From contig DCIE01000071.1 of assembly GCA_002315765.1 (NCBI GenBank), forward strand, positions 1 to 6,257: DNA of 6,257 nucleotides, read 5' to 3'. Below, piece after piece: positions 4,859 to 6,257 of this stretch (the first letter of the stretch is position 1; the number at the start of each line of letters is the position of its first letter). Below the pieces are notes generated by a model. It saw nothing but the letters and a program-made list of their open reading frames with translations, had not been told where the DNA came from and searched no databases. Position numbers and translations under genes: made by a program. This DNA comes from Ruminococcaceae bacterium UBA1734 (GTDB taxonomy: Bacteria > Bacillota > Clostridia > Oscillospirales > Acutalibacteraceae).

Positions 4859-5370
4859 AAAAGTGTGAAACTGAGTTTGGTTATTCAATTGACAAGTCAA
4901 AAACAGACACTTCATTTTCTGCATCAAACAGCGAGAATTACGCAGTCACAGTTTTATACTTTGAAAGTAGCAAAGAGATGAGCATTTCTCTGAACCAGAA
5001 ATCCGAAAACAAGAAAGACGAAACAACCAGTACAGAAAAAACCACGGAAATAGAGAAAAAGCCTGATGAAACAAAACCGGCAGAAACTAAAAAAGACGAG
5101 TCCACTCTTGTAAATGGCATGCGTAAAGACTTCAAAGAAGCCATGGATAGCTATGAAGAATTTTACGATAGCTATGTTGACTTTATGAAATCATACAATG
5201 CCAGCGATTTAACCATGCTTGCTAAGTACACCGAACTTCTTTCGAAGACTGCAGAGATGGACAAGAAGTTTGCTAAGTGGGAAAGCGAAGATTTGAACGA
5301 TGCTGAGCTCGCTTACTACATTGATGTTCAAGCAAGAGTAAGCAAAAAGCTTCTCGAAGTTGCATCATAA
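4741..5370 (+). CDS. DUF6591-like protein, 5'-truncated
   Basis: This frame is open from 4717, just after a TGA, to the TAA at 5368-5370. Resemblance to the DUF6591-type family starts at about WSSFSLHEKLPEPKS (4726 onward), with VFDNSDSLSLTVGETEKNDYKDYVEKC next. A low-complexity lysine/threonine/glutamate linker follows (about residues 84-118 counted from 4741), then a C-terminal helical domain (DFKEAMDSYEEFYDSYVDFM ... LNDAELAYYIDVQARVSKKLLEV). Full-length relatives, as I recall them, have an extra N-terminus with a signal or membrane anchor; here that part is replaced by the resolvase fragment. The only start in reach is TTG 4741, with no ribosome site, so expression is doubtful unless translation couples from the overlapping resolvase frame. 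The absence of internal stops suggests the truncation is recent. The function of the family is unknown. Confidence 0.65.
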   Translation: MHEKLPEPKSKVGQYVFDNSDSLSLTVGETEKNDYKDYVEKCETEFGYSIDKSKTDTSFSASNSENYAVTVLYFESSKEMSISLNQKSENKKDETTSTEKTTEIEKKPDETKPAETKKDESTLVNGMRKDFKEAMDSYEEFYDSYVDFMKSYNASDLTMLAKYTELLSKTAEMDKKFAKWESEDLNDAELAYYIDVQARVSKKLLEVAS

Positions 5371-5384
5371 AAAGAGAAACGATA

Positions 5385-5807
5385 ATGAAAAGAAGTAAAT
5401 CGCTTTTAGTAGCCAACATTTTATCTACCGTTTATTCGTTGTATTTGATTTTTAAATTCGGATTTGCAATTATTCAAGCCGGCGGAGCTGAATATATCAA
5501 AGCATTAGATAGTTATTTTAAATTTGCTTTTGACATTCTTGGAATGAGTTCCCCTGCTGTTACATTTTTATATGTCGTATTGGTGCTTCTTTGTATACAT
5601 ATAATTACTTTTGTACTTGGAGCGCTGATTGGTTGGATAGCATTTGCAAGGAAGAAAAGCGGAAGCGCAAAATTTGCTGCAACATTGTATTTGATTGGAA
5701 CAATATGCTTCCCAATCTATCTTTTCATCGGTCTTCCGATAACAATTATCGGATATGTCGGTGGAGGAAAGCAAAAGAAAATCAATAGAAATTCTATTGC
5801 GGAATAA
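5385..5807 (+). CDS. Small multi-pass membrane protein, function unknown
   Basis: The product is 140 residues with a short basic N-terminus (MKRSKS) and three or four hydrophobic segments at about residues 7-31, 57-89 (long enough for two passes or one hairpin) and 97-125, ending in a charged tail. It starts 14 bp after the DUF6591-like stop, with AGAGAAA as a modest ribosome site, so the two form one transcription unit. Similar small membrane proteins accompany DUF6591-type genes in clostridia as far as I recall, which suggests a joint envelope role, but I do not recognise a named family. A strong terminator follows. The gene appears intact, unlike its upstream partner. Confidence 0.75.
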   Translation: MKRSKSLLVANILSTVYSLYLIFKFGFAIIQAGGAEYIKALDSYFKFAFDILGMSSPAVTFLYVVLVLLCIHIITFVLGALIGWIAFARKKSGSAKFAATLYLIGTICFPIYLFIGLPITIIGYVGGGKQKKINRNSIAE

Positions 5808-5827
5808 ACACTTATAATATCATTGTT

Positions 5828-5869
5828 AGACCTATGGTTATCAAAAGATAGTCATAGGTCTTATTTTTT
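5828..5869 (+). terminator. Rho-independent terminator at the element's right end
   Basis: AGACCTATG (5828-5836) pairs with CATAGGTCT (5853-5861). An inner TATC/GATA pair and an AAAA loop complete the hairpin, and TTATTTTTT follows. It ends the DUF6591/membrane-protein unit, and its T-tract overlaps the start of the right inverted repeat, so the element insulates the flanking parM fragment from its own transcription. Confidence 0.85.
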
Positions 5870-5891
5870 ACCCACTTTACCCTTGACAGAA
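5868..5891 (-). repeat. Right terminal inverted repeat of the element
   Basis: Read on the minus strand it begins TTCTGTCAAGGGTAAAGTG and ends GTAA, matching the left repeat at 22 of 24 positions. Seven bases separate it from the CA at 5899-5900, mirroring the left side. Confidence 0.8.
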
Positions 5892-5898
5892 ATGATTT

Positions 5899-6257
5899 CA
5901 CGGCTATGGCAACATCAAAACAACAAACCACATCTTCAAGGCAGGTGTGCTGAAAAGCGACACCGAACCCGTATTTCAGACCAATATGCTGATTTACGGC
6001 GGCAAGTATTATCTTATCGGTGAGGGGCACAAGGAGTTCAGTGCCGACAAGATTACCGACGAGGAATACTTTGTTTTAACCCTTGCCGGGATTGCTATGG
6101 AGCTTTGCGATTACGGACTGAACGAAGCTACCGTTCACATTGCTGCGGGATTACCGCTGAAATGGGTATCTCAGCAGAAAAAGCAGTTTTCGGACTATCT
6201 ACTTCGAGTGCCCGAAGTTCGCTTTATATTTAACAAGAAACATTACCACATTCGCAT
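5899..6257 (+). pseudogene. parM: ParM/StbA-like partition actin, 3' portion after insertion
   Basis: This open frame continues the parM fragment of 778-818 in the same phase: HGYGNIKTTN, then FKAGVL, MLIYGGKYYLIGEGHKEF, DKITDEEYFVLTLAGIAMEL and VHIAAGLPLKWVSQQK. These are hallmark blocks of the clostridial ParM/StbA-like actins, including the phosphate-1 loop and the AGLPL strand. It runs off the window at 6257 (119 codons seen; the family is usually over 300 residues). A TGA at 5893-5895, in frame just upstream, is element sequence, so this part has no start of its own in the first blocks and should be silent unless a later ATG is used. In the intact state the protein would polymerise into filaments that segregate the replicon. 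Confidence 0.87.

Larger units (their letters stand above)
819..5898 (+). mobile_element. Tn4451-like mobilizable element inserted in parM
   Basis: The boundaries are inferred from three facts. The parM-like frame is interrupted between 818 and 5899. The shared dinucleotide CA (817-818 and 5899-5900) flanks the insert, so 5082 bp can be removed to give GTTGACCACGGC, restoring VDHG in frame. A 24-bp inverted repeat lies exactly 7 bp inside each CA. The cargo is tnpW, a candidate oriT, a Mob/Pre relaxase, tnpV, dinJ-yafQ, a resolvase fragment and two genes of unknown role. TnpV, TnpW and a Mob/Pre relaxase occur together in Tn4451, which moves by a large serine recombinase (TnpX) with dinucleotide crossover. 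No TnpX or integrase is present here, so the element is either non-autonomous or defective. The exact crossover base is uncertain by a few positions. Confidence 0.8.

Noticed and set aside
822..5907. GCTAT at 822-826 and 5903-5907 as a 5-bp target duplication
   Set aside because: Collapsing on this pair leaves one extra base and breaks the parM frame, and the right inverted repeat would no longer be terminal. The CA-based junction restores the frame and gives symmetric ends.

Overview
The window looks like mobile or plasmid DNA of a low-to-moderate GC member of the Bacillota, most likely a gut Clostridia (Oscillospirales-type). The evidence is AT-leaning codon use, strong AGGAGG-type ribosome sites, and products of the TnpV, TnpW and clostridial Mob/Pre families together with a ParM/StbA-like actin. 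These family names come from recognising the protein sequences; no search was run.

Main reading: a host replicon is interrupted by a ~5.08 kb mobile element sitting inside a parM-like plasmid-segregation gene. The first 14 codons of that gene lie at 778-818 and the rest resumes at 5899 and runs off the window end. Removing 5082 bp (a multiple of 3) rejoins them into a clean ParM-type N-terminus (GVDHGYGNIKT). Just inside each junction, 7 bp from a shared CA dinucleotide, lies a 24-bp inverted repeat (826-849 and 5868-5891, 22/24 identical).

Left host flank (1-818): the 3' end of a cysteine-rich zinc-finger-like protein (3-227); then about 550 bp of non-coding DNA with six or seven palindromes, most sharing a CAYTTTG core, which is a good candidate for the partition centromere (parC-like) of the downstream parM; a terminator; a palindrome just before parM; and the parM 5' fragment.

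Inside the element (819-5898): a ~400-bp non-coding left end containing diverged copies of host leader sequence; tnpW with an apparent frameshift; a hairpin-rich candidate oriT (about 1600-1925); a Mob/Pre (MobV-type) relaxase; an unusual nested stem-loop; tnpV; a convergent dinJ-yafQ toxin-antitoxin operon with a textbook promoter and palindromic operator; the N-terminal 63 or so codons of a resolvase abutting a 5'-truncated DUF6591-like gene; a small multi-pass membrane protein; and a terminator next to the right inverted repeat. The tnpV/tnpW/Mob set is typical of Tn4451-type mobilizable transposons, but no complete recombinase is present. The element therefore looks mobilizable by conjugation in trans and either stranded or dependent on another element's recombinase for excision. 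It destroys the host partition gene while bringing in a toxin-antitoxin pair that could itself stabilise the replicon.
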